From contig CBDANO010000005.1 of the NCBI GenBank assembly GCA_965197665.1, positions 1,426,001-1,490,000 of the forward strand: a DNA stretch of 64,000 nucleotides, written 5' to 3'. The notes beneath the pieces are model-generated. The model was not told the origin of the DNA and made no database searches. It was given only the letters and a program-made list of their open reading frames with translations. Position numbers and translations under genes: made by a program. This document shows positions 16,297-24,771 of this stretch, piece by piece. The number at the start of each line of letters is the position of its first letter. Position 1 is the first letter of the stretch. Origin of the DNA: CBDANO01 sp965197665 (lineage in GTDB: Bacteria; Chloroflexota; Dehalococcoidia; Lucifugimonadales; UBA3495).

Positions 16297-17625
16297 TCAG
16301 GCGGTCAGGCCCGAGCCGGATACGACCTGGCCTGACTTGAGGACCGCGAAAATGTGCTGGACGTTCGTTATGTCTTCCAGGGGGTCGGCGTCCAGGACCA
16401 CCATGTCGGCCAGCTTACCCTTTTCCACGGTTCCCAGGTTGTTCTGCTGGCCCAGCAATTCGGCCGCTTGCCCGGTGGCGGCTACCAGCGCCTCCATCGG
16501 TGTCAGTCCGCTGTCCACCAGCAGCTTGAGTTCGCCGTGGAGTCCGGCCCCGGGCACCACGTAAGGCATGGTCACGTCGGTGCCGGCGGTTATCTTTACC
16601 CCGCCCTTCCGGGCTCGCCCGATGAACTCCATTTGCCGGGCCAACTCCACCCGGCCTTCGCGGAAGTCCTCTTCGGTGAAGTCGAAGGTGACGGCCAAGC
16701 GGTCCCACTCGTTCTGGACCGACTCGGGCAGCGTGGACATGCCGGGAGGCCGCACTACCGCGGGGTCATCCCCCAGCAGGATGCTCTTGGACAGGGTCAG
16801 CGTAGGGGTGATGATCACCCCGCGTTCCGCCATAAGCTCGATGAGACGGCCGGCCCGGTCCGAGGTGGGATCGACGAACCGCCACGCCATCCAGGAAACC
16901 AGGGGGTCCCAAAACCGGGCGCGAAGCCCCTCGAATGCCTCCCGGTCGGCGTCGGGCACCAACTCCGGGCCCACGCGGACGTGCTCCAGGGAGTCCACGC
17001 CTATTCGCACCGCTTCTTCCACGGTGGTCAAGTGGCCCACGTGGGACGTCACCCAAACGCCTCGAGAGTGGGCTTCGTCCACTATCGCCTGGAGGATAGG
17101 CGGCGTTATCATCACGTAAGTCTTGAGAAAGTTTACCCCTTCGTCGATGACTTGGGGCACCGACTCTCTGGCCGTCGCCGGACTGTCCACCACTTGCACC
17201 CACTTCCACGGCCCCGGCGGATCCCCGTCCAAGATCCGTCCCGCTCCGAACCAGCGGGGCCAGCCGGGCTGGCCCTGCTTGAACTGTTCCAGCAATTGGG
17301 GGTCGATATTGCCGGTATCGCGCACGGTGGTGACGCCGTAGTCGATAAACTGGCGCGAAAACCTGTCGCAGGCTTCAAGGGGGTCTTCCAATTGGAGGAA
17401 CGCATTGTCGGCCAACACGCCGGTGTGAACGTGGCAATCGATCATGCCCGGAATCACGGTCTTTCCGGAGATGTCCACCACACGGGCACCCTCCGGGGGG
17501 CCAAACTCTCCCTCCCGGTATACGTTGACGATGCGATCATTGCTGACCACGATTACCGCGTCGGGTATAGCGTCCCTGCCGGTGCCGTTAATGACTGTTC
17601 CACCGACGTATGCCGTCGTAGCCAT
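16297..17625 (-). CDS. amidohydrolase (imidazolonepropionase/prolidase-like), paralogue 2
   Basis: A 442-residue amidohydrolase closely similar throughout to paralogue 1 (13625-14941): both read NDRIVNV, REGEF, EGARV, DISGKTVIPGMIDCHVH and SLEHVRVGPELV at matching positions. The metal set is complete: HVH (65, 67), Lys in NFLKTYV, His in VTSHVGH and SLEHVRVG, Asp in TAGTDVTMPY. Differences cluster around the active-site mouth (GNIDPQLLEQ versus GGYDPTLVEP; YVMITPP versus YVELKPE), suggesting different substrates for one catalytic scheme. It is the first gene of the minus-strand run and diverges from the LLM and transporter operon; the shared control region is 17626-18116. Confidence 0.9.
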   Translation of the reverse strand: MATTAYVGGTVINGTGRDAIPDAVIVVSNDRIVNVYREGEFGPPEGARVVDISGKTVIPGMIDCHVHTGVLADNAFLQLEDPLEACDRFSRQFIDYGVTTVRDTGNIDPQLLEQFKQGQPGWPRWFGAGRILDGDPPGPWKWVQVVDSPATARESVPQVIDEGVNFLKTYVMITPPILQAIVDEAHSRGVWVTSHVGHLTTVEEAVRIGVDSLEHVRVGPELVPDADREAFEGLRARFWDPLVSWMAWRFVDPTSDRAGRLIELMAERGVIITPTLTLSKSILLGDDPAVVRPPGMSTLPESVQNEWDRLAVTFDFTEEDFREGRVELARQMEFIGRARKGGVKITAGTDVTMPYVVPGAGLHGELKLLVDSGLTPMEALVAATGQAAELLGQQNNLGTVEKGKLADMVVLDADPLEDITNVQHIFAVLKSGQVVSGSGLTA

Positions 17626-17819
17626 TTCTTGCCTCCTTCAGAAGTGAGTCACAGAAGTGAGTTGGACTAGAATACCTTGAGAAGCATTGGGAGAAACATT
17701 GGTCGTCCCAGGGTAATGGAGCCTTTGGGTTGGCCTTCGTGAGGCTCGGTCGTCGTGTCGTTGGAAGCTGGCTGGAGTCTAGCAGGCGGCCCGCCGTCCC
17801 GTCAATTTTGCCCCCGTCC

Positions 17820-17867
17820 GGTAGCTGTTCAGCGTTGAAGGGACGGAACCGGTCCCAGCCGGGTGTT
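17820..17867 (-). repeat. dispersed ~48-bp repeat, copy C
   Basis: On the plus strand it starts GGTAGCTGTTCAGCGTTGA and ends AGCCGGGTGTT. It aligns over its whole length with 58137-58183 and, in reverse complement, with 12069-12115. Confidence 0.7.
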
Positions 17868-17961
17868 CCGCATCCAAGGGCCGGACTCCGGCGGCCGAAA
17901 AAGTCATAGGCCCCCCTCAACGTGGACCGTTGCGTCTTAATTTATGAGTCAATTCGGGCAG

Positions 17962-17990
17962 TTGACAATCCATCGTTACCTACGTAGAGT
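17962..17990 (+). promoter_or_regulatory. probable promoter of the LLM/ABC transporter operon
   Basis: A perfect TTGACA (17962-17967) is followed after 17 bases by TAGAGT (17985-17990), a four-of-six match to the -10 consensus. The expected start lies about 120 bases before the LLM start codon. Confidence 0.45.
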
Positions 17991-18116
17991 TTGGACGTTG
18001 GGGACTCGTCGTTGGCCCCTTCATTACTGAGGGCGATTCTAGACTCCGAGGGCGCGGCGCCGGTTGCCGTTGCGGCGAGAACGTACGGCATAGAACGCAG
18101 CGAAAGAGGTGAAGCC

Positions 18117-19358
18117 TTGAAGATCTCTATGTTTCATCTAAGCCCGCACCGGGAGTTGCCGCCGGACTTCGAGAAAAGGTACGGCTCGATCTGGGTAGAC
18201 GCTCCGTGGTGGGAACTGGCGGACCCCGACCGGGTGGGCCAGTATTACAACTGGACTCTGGATGAGATGGTGTACGCCGCGAATGCCGGCTTCGACGGGA
18301 TTTGTACCAACGAGCACCATCAAAACGCTTACGGATTCATGCCCAATCCGAACGTCATGGGCGGTGCCTTGGCCAAGCTGACCAACGGACTGGACGTCGC
18401 CATCGTTCAAATGGGATCGACCCTGCCCACCACCAACCCGCCGATACGGATTGCCGAAGAATACGCCATGCTGGACAGCATCAGCGGCGGCCGGCTCGTG
18501 GCGGGTATGCCCCTCGGCCTCTCGGCGGATGTCAACGTGAACTACGGAATCACTCCCCTGGAGCAGCGGGAGCGCTACCGTGAGGCCCACGACCTGATCA
18601 TCAAGGCGTGGACCGCCCGGGAACTATTTCATTGGAATGGCAAGTATTGGCAATTGGGAACGGTGAACATCTGGCCCCGGCCCATCCAGCAGCCCCATCC
18701 GCCGGTGTGGGTACCGGGGTCGGGCAGCTTGAGCACCTGGGAGTTCGTGACCGACCACGACTACTGCTACTGTTTCCTTAGCTACTTCGGGGCCAAGGCG
18801 GCCGCAAACGTGGTTGACGGGTTCTGGGAGACGGTCGCCAGGAAGGGTCTGACACAAAACCCCTTCCGCCTCGGATTTCTGCAGCTGGTGGGAGTGTCGG
18901 AAACGGACGAGGCCGCCGAACGAGAATACGCGCCGCACATGGAGTACTTCTATCACAAGGGCCTGCACATTCCACCCTACTGGGCAGCCGTGCCCGGTCA
19001 CCAAGATTACGCCAGCATGGCCAATACCCTGAGGAAACAGCAGGACATCATCGGGGGCTTCGATACGGTAAAGCAGCTCTCGGCCAAGGAGCTAGCGGAG
19101 CGAGAGTACGTCATGATTGGCAGCCCAGCGACGGTAAGCGAAAAGCTGGAGGCCGCGGTAAAGCGGTTGGGGATAGGCAACTTGATGGTGCTGCTGCAAT
19201 TCGGGTCCATGCCCCACGAGCAGACCTTGAAGAATATCGACCTGTTCACCAGCCAGGTTATGCCCTCGCTCCACGACATGTGGGAGGACGAGTGGGAAAA
19301 CCACTGGTGGCCGAAACGGCTGCTCAAGAAGCAGGCCCGCACCGCCGCGGCGGTATGA
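18117..19358 (+). CDS. LLM class flavin-dependent oxidoreductase (paralogue of 5101-6357)
   Basis: A 413-residue luciferase-like monooxygenase. The start is TTG at 18117, giving (M)KISMFHLSPHR; AGAGGTGAA lies just upstream, and the paralogue at 6357 begins with the same residues. The pair shares DPPWWELAD/DAPWWELAD, YYNWTLDE, NEHHQNAYGFMP, EEYAMLD, GGRLVAGMPLG and WPRPIQQPHPPVWVPG. It precedes a full branched-chain-type importer with 93 bp to the binding-protein gene, so it probably acts on the compound that the transporter brings in. Whether the cofactor is FMN or F420 cannot be told from the sequence; an F420:NADP reductase gene occurs at 31565-32212. Confidence 0.9.
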   Translation: MKISMFHLSPHRELPPDFEKRYGSIWVDAPWWELADPDRVGQYYNWTLDEMVYAANAGFDGICTNEHHQNAYGFMPNPNVMGGALAKLTNGLDVAIVQMGSTLPTTNPPIRIAEEYAMLDSISGGRLVAGMPLGLSADVNVNYGITPLEQRERYREAHDLIIKAWTARELFHWNGKYWQLGTVNIWPRPIQQPHPPVWVPGSGSLSTWEFVTDHDYCYCFLSYFGAKAAANVVDGFWETVARKGLTQNPFRLGFLQLVGVSETDEAAEREYAPHMEYFYHKGLHIPPYWAAVPGHQDYASMANTLRKQQDIIGGFDTVKQLSAKELAEREYVMIGSPATVSEKLEAAVKRLGIGNLMVLLQFGSMPHEQTLKNIDLFTSQVMPSLHDMWEDEWENHWWPKRLLKKQARTAAAV

Positions 19359-19451
19359 GTCCTGCGAGGGACGCTAACCTGCCCGGACCAGGCGCATTGG
19401 ACCATAGGGGGCGGAGGACTAACGGATAAACTCTCCAAGGAGGCGAGAATA

Positions 19452-20636
19452 ATGACGAGGATGGGACGGCTTACGCTGCTTGGCCTGACTCTGGTTATAG
19501 GTCTGTTGCTGGTGTTGGCGGCCTGCGGCGGCAGTGAAGAAAAGGGGCCTGTAAAAGTTGGATTCATTTGGCCATTCACGGGCTTTTCCGCAGACTACGG
19601 GCCGAGGGGTGAGGAAGGCATCAGGCTGCGGCTGGAGGAGGCGGATTTCGAGGTCGATGGAAGGCCAATCGAGTTGATAATCGCGGACGAGGACGTCCTC
19701 GACGCTTCTCTCACTCTTGAGAGGGTGAAGAAGCTGGTAGAGCAGGACCAAGTGGATATGATCATCGGCCCCCTCTTCGGTTCCAGCCAAGAAGCGGTGG
19801 GGCCGTACGTCAACGAGGCCAAGGTCCCCGCGATCCAAGTTCACGCTTGCTCCTACGCGCTGGGTGAGGGCGGCAGCTTCTTTTGCAGTCCCAGTTCCAG
19901 CGAATCCCTATCTTCCGGCCTTGGCGACTACATCTATGATGAACTGGGGTACAAGTCGCTAACCACGTTGGGGCCTGACTACATCTACGGGCACCAACTC
20001 TTGGGGACGGCCAGCGACGCCTTCGAAGCCCGGGGCGGGGAGATAGTTCAAAAGCAGTGGGTGCCGCTGGGTACCGTGGACATGCTCCCCTACGCCACCA
20101 ATCTGGAAGAGGCCGACGCGGTGTTGGCCTGGCTCGTGCCCGCCGACATGGTGACTTTCCTCAATGGCTACCAAGACCTCGGGCTGGACCTGCCCATCGT
20201 GATGATACACGGCCTGTTCGATGATTTCATGAAAGATTTTGGCCCCACCATACAGGAATTGGCGGCCAGCACCGGCGACATAACCGGCTTCGTTGGCTGG
20301 ACCTGGCTTGTGGACCATCCAACAAGCGCCGAGTTCGTGAAGAACTTCGACGCCAGGTGGGGCAAGAAGCCGACCCTCGACCACGTCAACGCCTACGTGG
20401 CTGCCGACATCGCCGTCGAGGCCCTCAACGCCGCGGACGGAGACACCAGCTTCGAGGCCCTGCGGGAAGCCATATTGGGGCTGGACCTGGAAACGCCGAT
20501 AGGGCGCACCACCTTTGCCGCCTCGGGCATGGCTTCGTCGGACCGCTACGTAGTCAAGCCGGTTGTTCTCGAGGACGGCAGGCACACGTGGCAGCCAATC
20601 CAGACCTTTACTAACGTCAAAGACCCCAGAGACTGA
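19452..20636 (+). CDS. branched-chain-type ABC transporter substrate-binding lipoprotein
   Basis: A 394-residue periplasmic-binding-protein type 1 (LivJ/LivK-like). The signal peptide ends in the lipobox LAAC, so Cys25 should be lipidated and the protein anchored outside the membrane. The mature part starts VKVGFIWPFTGFSADYGPRG, typical of this class, then IIGPLFGSSQEAVGPYVNEAKVP and YDELGYKSLTTLGPDYIYGHQ. LivJ-type proteins carry amino acids, but relatives bind aromatic acids, urea and amides; the ligand pocket residues cannot be assigned here. It is followed by a hairpin and then livHMGF, so it is probably the most abundant product of the operon. Confidence 0.92.
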   Translation: MTRMGRLTLLGLTLVIGLLLVLAACGGSEEKGPVKVGFIWPFTGFSADYGPRGEEGIRLRLEEADFEVDGRPIELIIADEDVLDASLTLERVKKLVEQDQVDMIIGPLFGSSQEAVGPYVNEAKVPAIQVHACSYALGEGGSFFCSPSSSESLSSGLGDYIYDELGYKSLTTLGPDYIYGHQLLGTASDAFEARGGEIVQKQWVPLGTVDMLPYATNLEEADAVLAWLVPADMVTFLNGYQDLGLDLPIVMIHGLFDDFMKDFGPTIQELAASTGDITGFVGWTWLVDHPTSAEFVKNFDARWGKKPTLDHVNAYVAADIAVEALNAADGDTSFEALREAILGLDLETPIGRTTFAASGMASSDRYVVKPVVLEDGRHTWQPIQTFTNVKDPRD

Positions 20637-20675
20637 CCGGGGCCTCCCGGCAAAGACCCGGCTTGAACTAGCCTC

Positions 20676-20729
20676 GGGTTTAATACGGCGCGCGTGTTGC
20701 TCACGTTGCCCGCGCGCCGTATTAAACCC
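20676..20729 (+). terminator. long perfect hairpin after the binding-protein gene
   Basis: Arms of 19 bases (20676-20694 and 20711-20729; GGGTTTAATACGGCGCGCG and its exact complement) enclose a 16-base loop. There is no T tract, so it may be a partial terminator or a 3' stabiliser of the binding-protein mRNA, a common way to make more binding protein than permease. Confidence 0.55.
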
Positions 20730-20842
20730 CGCTACGAACTCGTTCCGGCCCTACCTCTCCCTACTACCGCCTCAAGCCGCCGCTGCACCGTTGGCCTAAC
20801 TCCTCCTCGATGTTGGCCGAAAGCCGGCGGTGGATGAATTCC

Positions 20843-20856
20843 ATAACCTAGGTTAT
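20843..20856. promoter_or_regulatory. 14-bp perfect palindrome upstream of livH
   Basis: ATAACCTAGGTTAT is fully self-complementary and lies in AT-rich sequence 168 bp before livH. It is a plausible dimeric-regulator site; no regulator gene is next to it. Confidence 0.35.
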
Positions 20857-21023
20857 TATTCCCTGCGTAGGAGGGCGCGGCCCATTCCCTGCCCGTCATC
20901 GCCGGGGGTACGCTCCGGAGTAAGCTTGGCCCGGCGCCGCTATGCCCAGGCGTGTAAAGCAGGCCGTGCCCCACCCCTAACGCGCGGGTCCACTTGAGCG
21001 GGGAGTCCAACCGGAGAGTCCAA

Positions 21024-21884
21024 ATGGATACATTCGTGCTTGGCATGCTCAATGGAATCTCATTTGGCTTCATCCTATTCCTCTTGGCCTCCGGATTGTC
21101 CTTGATCATGGGCGTCATGGGCATTCTCAACCTGGCCCACGGCGCTTTGTACATGATTGGGGCCTTCGCCGGATGGAGCATCGCGGTAGACTTGGGGATG
21201 TCCTTCTGGTTGGCCGTCGTGATTGGCGGACTGTCCGCGGGGCTCGTCGGCCTACTGATAGAGCGCGGGTTGTTTCGCTACTTGCATAACCAACTCAACG
21301 AGCAAGTGCTGGTATCATTCGGCCTCGTCTTCATCCTGACCAACGCGACCCAGTGGGCTTGGGGCCCGATCCAACGGGGGCAGTTCACTGCGGATTTCCT
21401 CTCCGGTTCCGTGGACTTTGGGAGCTACACTTACCCGGCCACCCGTTTTGCGATCATCGTAATCGGCTTGGTGTTGGCCGTCGGTCTATGGTGGCTGCAG
21501 GACCGGACCCGGGTGGGCGCGGTCGTGCGGGCGGGAATGGACAATAGAGAGATGGCGATGGGCCTGGGCATAAACTTGGAGCGTATTTCCATCGCTGTCT
21601 TCTTCTTGGGTTCATTCATCGCCGGATTCGCCGGTGTCGTGGGCGCCCAGATATTGGGGGCCAGCAGTGCTCAGAGCGTGGACGTCTTGCTGCTGTCGTT
21701 GGTCGTCGTCGTGGTTGGCGGCGTGGGGTCGGTCCAAGGGGCGCTGTTGGGAGGAATCTTGATTGGAATCGTCGATGCTTTCGGCAAGACCTTGTTCCCC
21801 GAGTTTTCGATGTTCACAATCTTCCTGGCAATGGTTATCATCCTGCTGGCCAGGCCTTCCGGCCTTTTGGGAAAGAGGGTCTGA
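21024..21884 (+). CDS. livH: branched-chain-type ABC transporter permease LivH
   Basis: A 286-residue inner-membrane permease. It starts MDTFVLGMLNGISFGFILFLLASGLSLIMGVMG-like sequence typical of LivH, followed by NLAHGALYMIGAFAGW, which is the family's most conserved block. About eight hydrophobic segments can be traced; the cytoplasmic coupling region is AGMDNREMAMGLGINLERI. The C-terminal LVVVVVGGVGSVQGALLGG is also characteristic. The ATG at 21024 has CCGGAGAG upstream; the frame is open ten codons further. It is followed after 3 bp by livM, so the two are translationally linked. Confidence 0.93.
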   Translation: MDTFVLGMLNGISFGFILFLLASGLSLIMGVMGILNLAHGALYMIGAFAGWSIAVDLGMSFWLAVVIGGLSAGLVGLLIERGLFRYLHNQLNEQVLVSFGLVFILTNATQWAWGPIQRGQFTADFLSGSVDFGSYTYPATRFAIIVIGLVLAVGLWWLQDRTRVGAVVRAGMDNREMAMGLGINLERISIAVFFLGSFIAGFAGVVGAQILGASSAQSVDVLLLSLVVVVVGGVGSVQGALLGGILIGIVDAFGKTLFPEFSMFTIFLAMVIILLARPSGLLGKRV

Positions 21885-21887
21885 GGA

Positions 21888-22877
21888 GTGGGAACCGCTG
21901 CCCGAACTCTTCTAGGCCAGGCGTCTCCGCACAAGCCGGTCCGCTTTGCCCCGTTGATTGTCGCGGCGATACTCCTGGTCATCCTCCCCCTGGTCCTTCC
22001 GAGCTACCTGGAAAGCTTGATGATCCGGATGCTGATCTTCGCTATCTTCGCCATGAGTTTGGACCTTATCTTTGGCTACACCGGGCTTATATCGTTGGGG
22101 CACGCCGCTTTCTTTGGCGTTTCGGCTTACACCGTCGGACTTCTCATGGTCCGGTACGACGTGGAGCTATTCTGGCTGGGGGCGCCGGCGGCGATTTTGG
22201 CGTCGGCTTTCGTGGCGGCCGTATTTGGCATCATCGCCCTCCGAGTAACCGGACTGTACTTCATCCTGGTGACTTTCGCCTTGGGGCAGTTGCTCTTTAG
22301 CGTAACCTTCAGCGTCGGATGGTTGACCACGGCGGGCACCGAGGGGGTTACCGGCATCAGCAAGCCGGACCTTGGATTCCTGGACGTTGCTTGGAACAAC
22401 CAAAGCTACTTCTACTTCGTTGCCGTCGTTTTCGGCATATGCGGTTTCATCCTGTACCGCATCGTAAATTCTCCCTTTGGCGCGGCGTTGCAAGGAATCC
22501 GCGAAAACGAGCCGAGAATGCGCGCCTTGGGTTACAACACCTGGCTGTACCAGTACGTAGCGTACGTAATTGCTGGGGCTTTCGCGGGAGTGGCCGGCGT
22601 ATTCTTTGCTTACCACAACGGAATAATCGCTCCCGCCAACGTCGGCTTTCTCATGTCCGGCCTAGTCATGTTCATGGTGATTATAGGCGGCGTTGCTACC
22701 CTCTACGGGGCAGTTTTTGGGGCGGTGGGAATAACTCTGCTGCAGTTCTACGCCGCCGATTACACCCCGGAGCGCTGGCCCTTGATACTGGGGGGCGTCT
22801 TCATCATCAGCGTGATGTTTGCCCGGCAGGGCTTTGGCGTTTACTTGTACAAGCTCTGGAAGAAGGTAACGGATTAG
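21888..22877 (+). CDS. livM: branched-chain-type ABC transporter permease LivM
   Basis: A 329-residue permease partner of LivH. It has a GTG start that overlaps a GAGGAGTG ribosome-site region just after the livH stop. The diagnostic block GYTGLISLGHAAFFGVSAYTVGLL lies near residues 63-86, followed by GLYFILVTFALGQLLF and the coupling region GIRENEPRMRALGYNT. Eight to ten membrane segments can be traced. The C-terminus VMFARQGF..YLYKLWKK is basic and cytoplasmic. The livG start lies one base after its stop, so the membrane and ATPase subunits are made together. Confidence 0.93.
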   Translation: MGTAARTLLGQASPHKPVRFAPLIVAAILLVILPLVLPSYLESLMIRMLIFAIFAMSLDLIFGYTGLISLGHAAFFGVSAYTVGLLMVRYDVELFWLGAPAAILASAFVAAVFGIIALRVTGLYFILVTFALGQLLFSVTFSVGWLTTAGTEGVTGISKPDLGFLDVAWNNQSYFYFVAVVFGICGFILYRIVNSPFGAALQGIRENEPRMRALGYNTWLYQYVAYVIAGAFAGVAGVFFAYHNGIIAPANVGFLMSGLVMFMVIIGGVATLYGAVFGAVGITLLQFYAADYTPERWPLILGGVFIISVMFARQGFGVYLYKLWKKVTD

Positions 22878-22878
22878 C

Positions 22879-23646
22879 GTGGAAGCATTGCGGGTGGAAA
22901 GTGTATCGAAGGACTTTGGCGGCCTTCAAGCGATACAAAACGTCTCCTTCACCGTGGAAGTTGGTGAAAAGCTGGCTATCATCGGACCGAACGGGGCCGG
23001 CAAGACCACTCTGTTCAACGTGCTCAACGGGCAGGTACCGGCTACCACGGGCCGCGTCTACCTCTTCGGACGAGACGTTACCCGCGTGGCCACCCACCGC
23101 CGGGCCCACTTGGGCATGGCCCGGTCGTTCCAGGTGTCCAGCGCCTTCTTGGGGTTGACGGTGCTGGACAACGCTTTGCTGGCCTTTCAGGGGACCCGCC
23201 CGTCGCGCTTCCAGATGTTCCGCCCAATGACCGCCTATAAGGAGGTGTACGCCGCCGTTGAAGGCCTTCTGGCGCCGTGGGGGTTATGGGAACTGCGGAA
23301 TAACGTGGTCAAGGAGCTGGCATACGGCGATCAAAGAAAACTGGAGATCACTCTCAGCCTAGCGTCGAACCCGCGGTTCCTGCTCCTCGACGAGCCTAGC
23401 ACCGGGCTCACGGCAACGGAAAGCGCCGACATAGCGGCCATGATCCACAGTTTGGGCGCGGACATCACCGTCCTGCTCGTCGCCCACGACATAGACCTGA
23501 TATTTGGCGTGGCGGAAAGGATCATCGTTCTGCATTACGGCCAGATCATTGCCGACGGCATACCTCAAGACATCGAAGCCAACTCCGAAGTAAGGGAAAT
23601 CTACATGGGACTACAAGAAGCAAGGACAGATGCTGGACTTGGTTGA
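22879..23646 (+). CDS. livG: branched-chain-type ABC transporter ATP-binding protein LivG
   Basis: A 255-residue ABC ATPase. Walker A is GPNGAGKTT (36-44), the signature region reads LAYGDQRKLEI, in which LAYG replaces LSGG as usual in LivG, Walker B is FLLLDEPSTG and the switch histidine is in LVAHDIDLIF. It has a GTG start. In LivG the D-loop normally reads AGL; here it is TGL, a conservative change. It energises import with LivF on the cytoplasmic face. The gene overlaps livF by 17 bp. Confidence 0.93.
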   Translation: MEALRVESVSKDFGGLQAIQNVSFTVEVGEKLAIIGPNGAGKTTLFNVLNGQVPATTGRVYLFGRDVTRVATHRRAHLGMARSFQVSSAFLGLTVLDNALLAFQGTRPSRFQMFRPMTAYKEVYAAVEGLLAPWGLWELRNNVVKELAYGDQRKLEITLSLASNPRFLLLDEPSTGLTATESADIAAMIHSLGADITVLLVAHDIDLIFGVAERIIVLHYGQIIADGIPQDIEANSEVREIYMGLQEARTDAGLG

Positions 23647-24334
23647 CCTGCACACCTACTACGGAGAGAGTTACGTCCTCCAAGGCTTATCCCTGAGCGT
23701 CGCCGAAGGATCGGTGGTGGCCCTTCTCGGCCGTAACGGCATGGGCAAGACCACCACCATCCGTTCGACCATCGGCTTCACGCCGCCGCGCCGCGGGGCG
23801 ATCCGCTTCAAGGGGCAAGATATTACTCAGGTCAAGTCCTACCGGATCGCTCAGATGGGCATGGGACTGGTCCCTCAAGGCAGGCATATATTCCCCTCGT
23901 TGAGCGTACAAGAAAACCTTACGGTTTCCGCAAGGAGCAGCGGCAAGACCGGCCATTGGGACTTGCAGAAAGTGTATTCCCTCTTCCCCGCACTGAAGAG
24001 CCGGGCCAAGAACAAAGGCAATCAGCTAAGCGGGGGAGAACAACAAATGCTGGCCATCGGCAGGGCGTTGATGACGAACCCGGACTTGCTTCTGATGGAC
24101 GAGCCTTCCGAGGGCCTGGCCCCGGTGATAGTCAGGGAGTTGACCCAAATCATCGCCCGGTTGAAGGAGAGCGGTTTTGCCATCCTGCTGGTGGAACAAA
24201 ACCTCCCCATGGCCTTGGAGCTTGCCGATCACGTGTACGTAATAAACCGGGGCCAAATAGTGTACGAAGCCGCGCCGGAAGAGTTCAGGAGCAACGCCGA
24301 GATACAGGCCAGGTATCTCGGCGTAACCGGGTGA
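23630..24334 (+). CDS. livF: branched-chain-type ABC transporter ATP-binding protein LivF
   Basis: A 234-residue ABC ATPase and the last gene of the importer operon. Walker A is GRNGMGKTT (34-42), the Q-loop is in GLVPQGRHIFPSLSVQENL, the signature is LSGGEQQMLAIGRAL, Walker B is LLLMDEPSEGLAP and the switch histidine position is occupied by Gln in LLVEQNLPMAL, as normal for LivF. It overlaps livG by 17 bp. After its stop comes a 121-bp gap and then the convergent mazF remnant. Confidence 0.93.
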   Translation: MLDLVDLHTYYGESYVLQGLSLSVAEGSVVALLGRNGMGKTTTIRSTIGFTPPRRGAIRFKGQDITQVKSYRIAQMGMGLVPQGRHIFPSLSVQENLTVSARSSGKTGHWDLQKVYSLFPALKSRAKNKGNQLSGGEQQMLAIGRALMTNPDLLLMDEPSEGLAPVIVRELTQIIARLKESGFAILLVEQNLPMALELADHVYVINRGQIVYEAAPEEFRSNAEIQARYLGVTG

Positions 24335-24455
24335 CGCCCGAAAGCGTGTACAAGCGTCCGGTAGGCACCCAGCAGCCGCCAGCGCACGTTCACCAAAGCC
24401 TGCTTGGCGCCTCGCTCCTGCCGCAACCGTTCTTGCTCTGGTCGGGGGGTTAGTC

Positions 24456-24771
24456 TCAGAACAGGGAGCGCACAGCATTCCGAATTTCGGCGGTCTTGCC
24501 GTCCGTCAGCCGACCGACAAGGTCCCTAAACAGGCTGTCGTTCAACGTATACAGGCGACCGGTACGCACCCAACTATTGCGCCTTAATCCTCCGCTCTGC
24601 ATGTCGCTCTGCGTAATTTCCAGGTCTTCGGGGACGCCTTTGTTGTGCGCCGGTAATCGCACACACTACCCAATCGCCCATTCGTACGTCCGCCACCAGG
24701 GCAACCGGCCGATTTTTGGAACCGCTCAAATCGGTATATGGAACCGGGGCGATAACTATATCTCCGACCAT
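24456..24771 (-). pseudogene. MazF/PemK-type toxin gene with a one-base frameshift
   Basis: The first frame reads VGDIVIAPVPYTDLSG, KNRPVALVADV and WVVCAITGAQQ, the start of a MazF/PemK mRNA interferase. The matching end, GVPEDLEITQSDMQSGG, LRRNSWVRTGRLYTL and FRDLVGRLTDGK, lies in the +1 frame and stops at 24456. Removing one A from the AAA at 24639-24641 (coding strand CAACAAAGG) restores one continuous protein of about 104 residues. Its ATG lies inside the last codons of the restriction-modification gene (16-bp overlap), so translation is coupled. No antitoxin is adjacent. It is either a broken toxin or a sequencing error at a homopolymer; only three A residues makes error less likely. Confidence 0.8.

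Larger units (their letters stand above)
17626..18116. other. divergent control region of the catabolic island
   Basis: This region separates two divergent operons and holds a 48-bp dispersed repeat (17820-17867) and a plus-strand promoter (17962-17990). I see no gene in it. The frame upstream of the LLM start stays open to 17991 but has no start with a ribosome site before the TTG at 18117. Confidence 0.6.
20637..21023. other. intergenic region inside the transporter operon
   Basis: This 387-bp gap separates the binding-protein gene from livH. It holds a long perfect hairpin (20676-20729) and a 14-bp palindrome ATAACCTAGGTTAT (20843-20856) that could be an operator. I see no confident promoter and no small gene. 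Confidence 0.5.

Noticed and set aside
16354..17670. 438-codon plus-strand frame across the second amidohydrolase
   Set aside because: It is antisense to a well-supported amidohydrolase, with His/Gly-rich low-information sequence.
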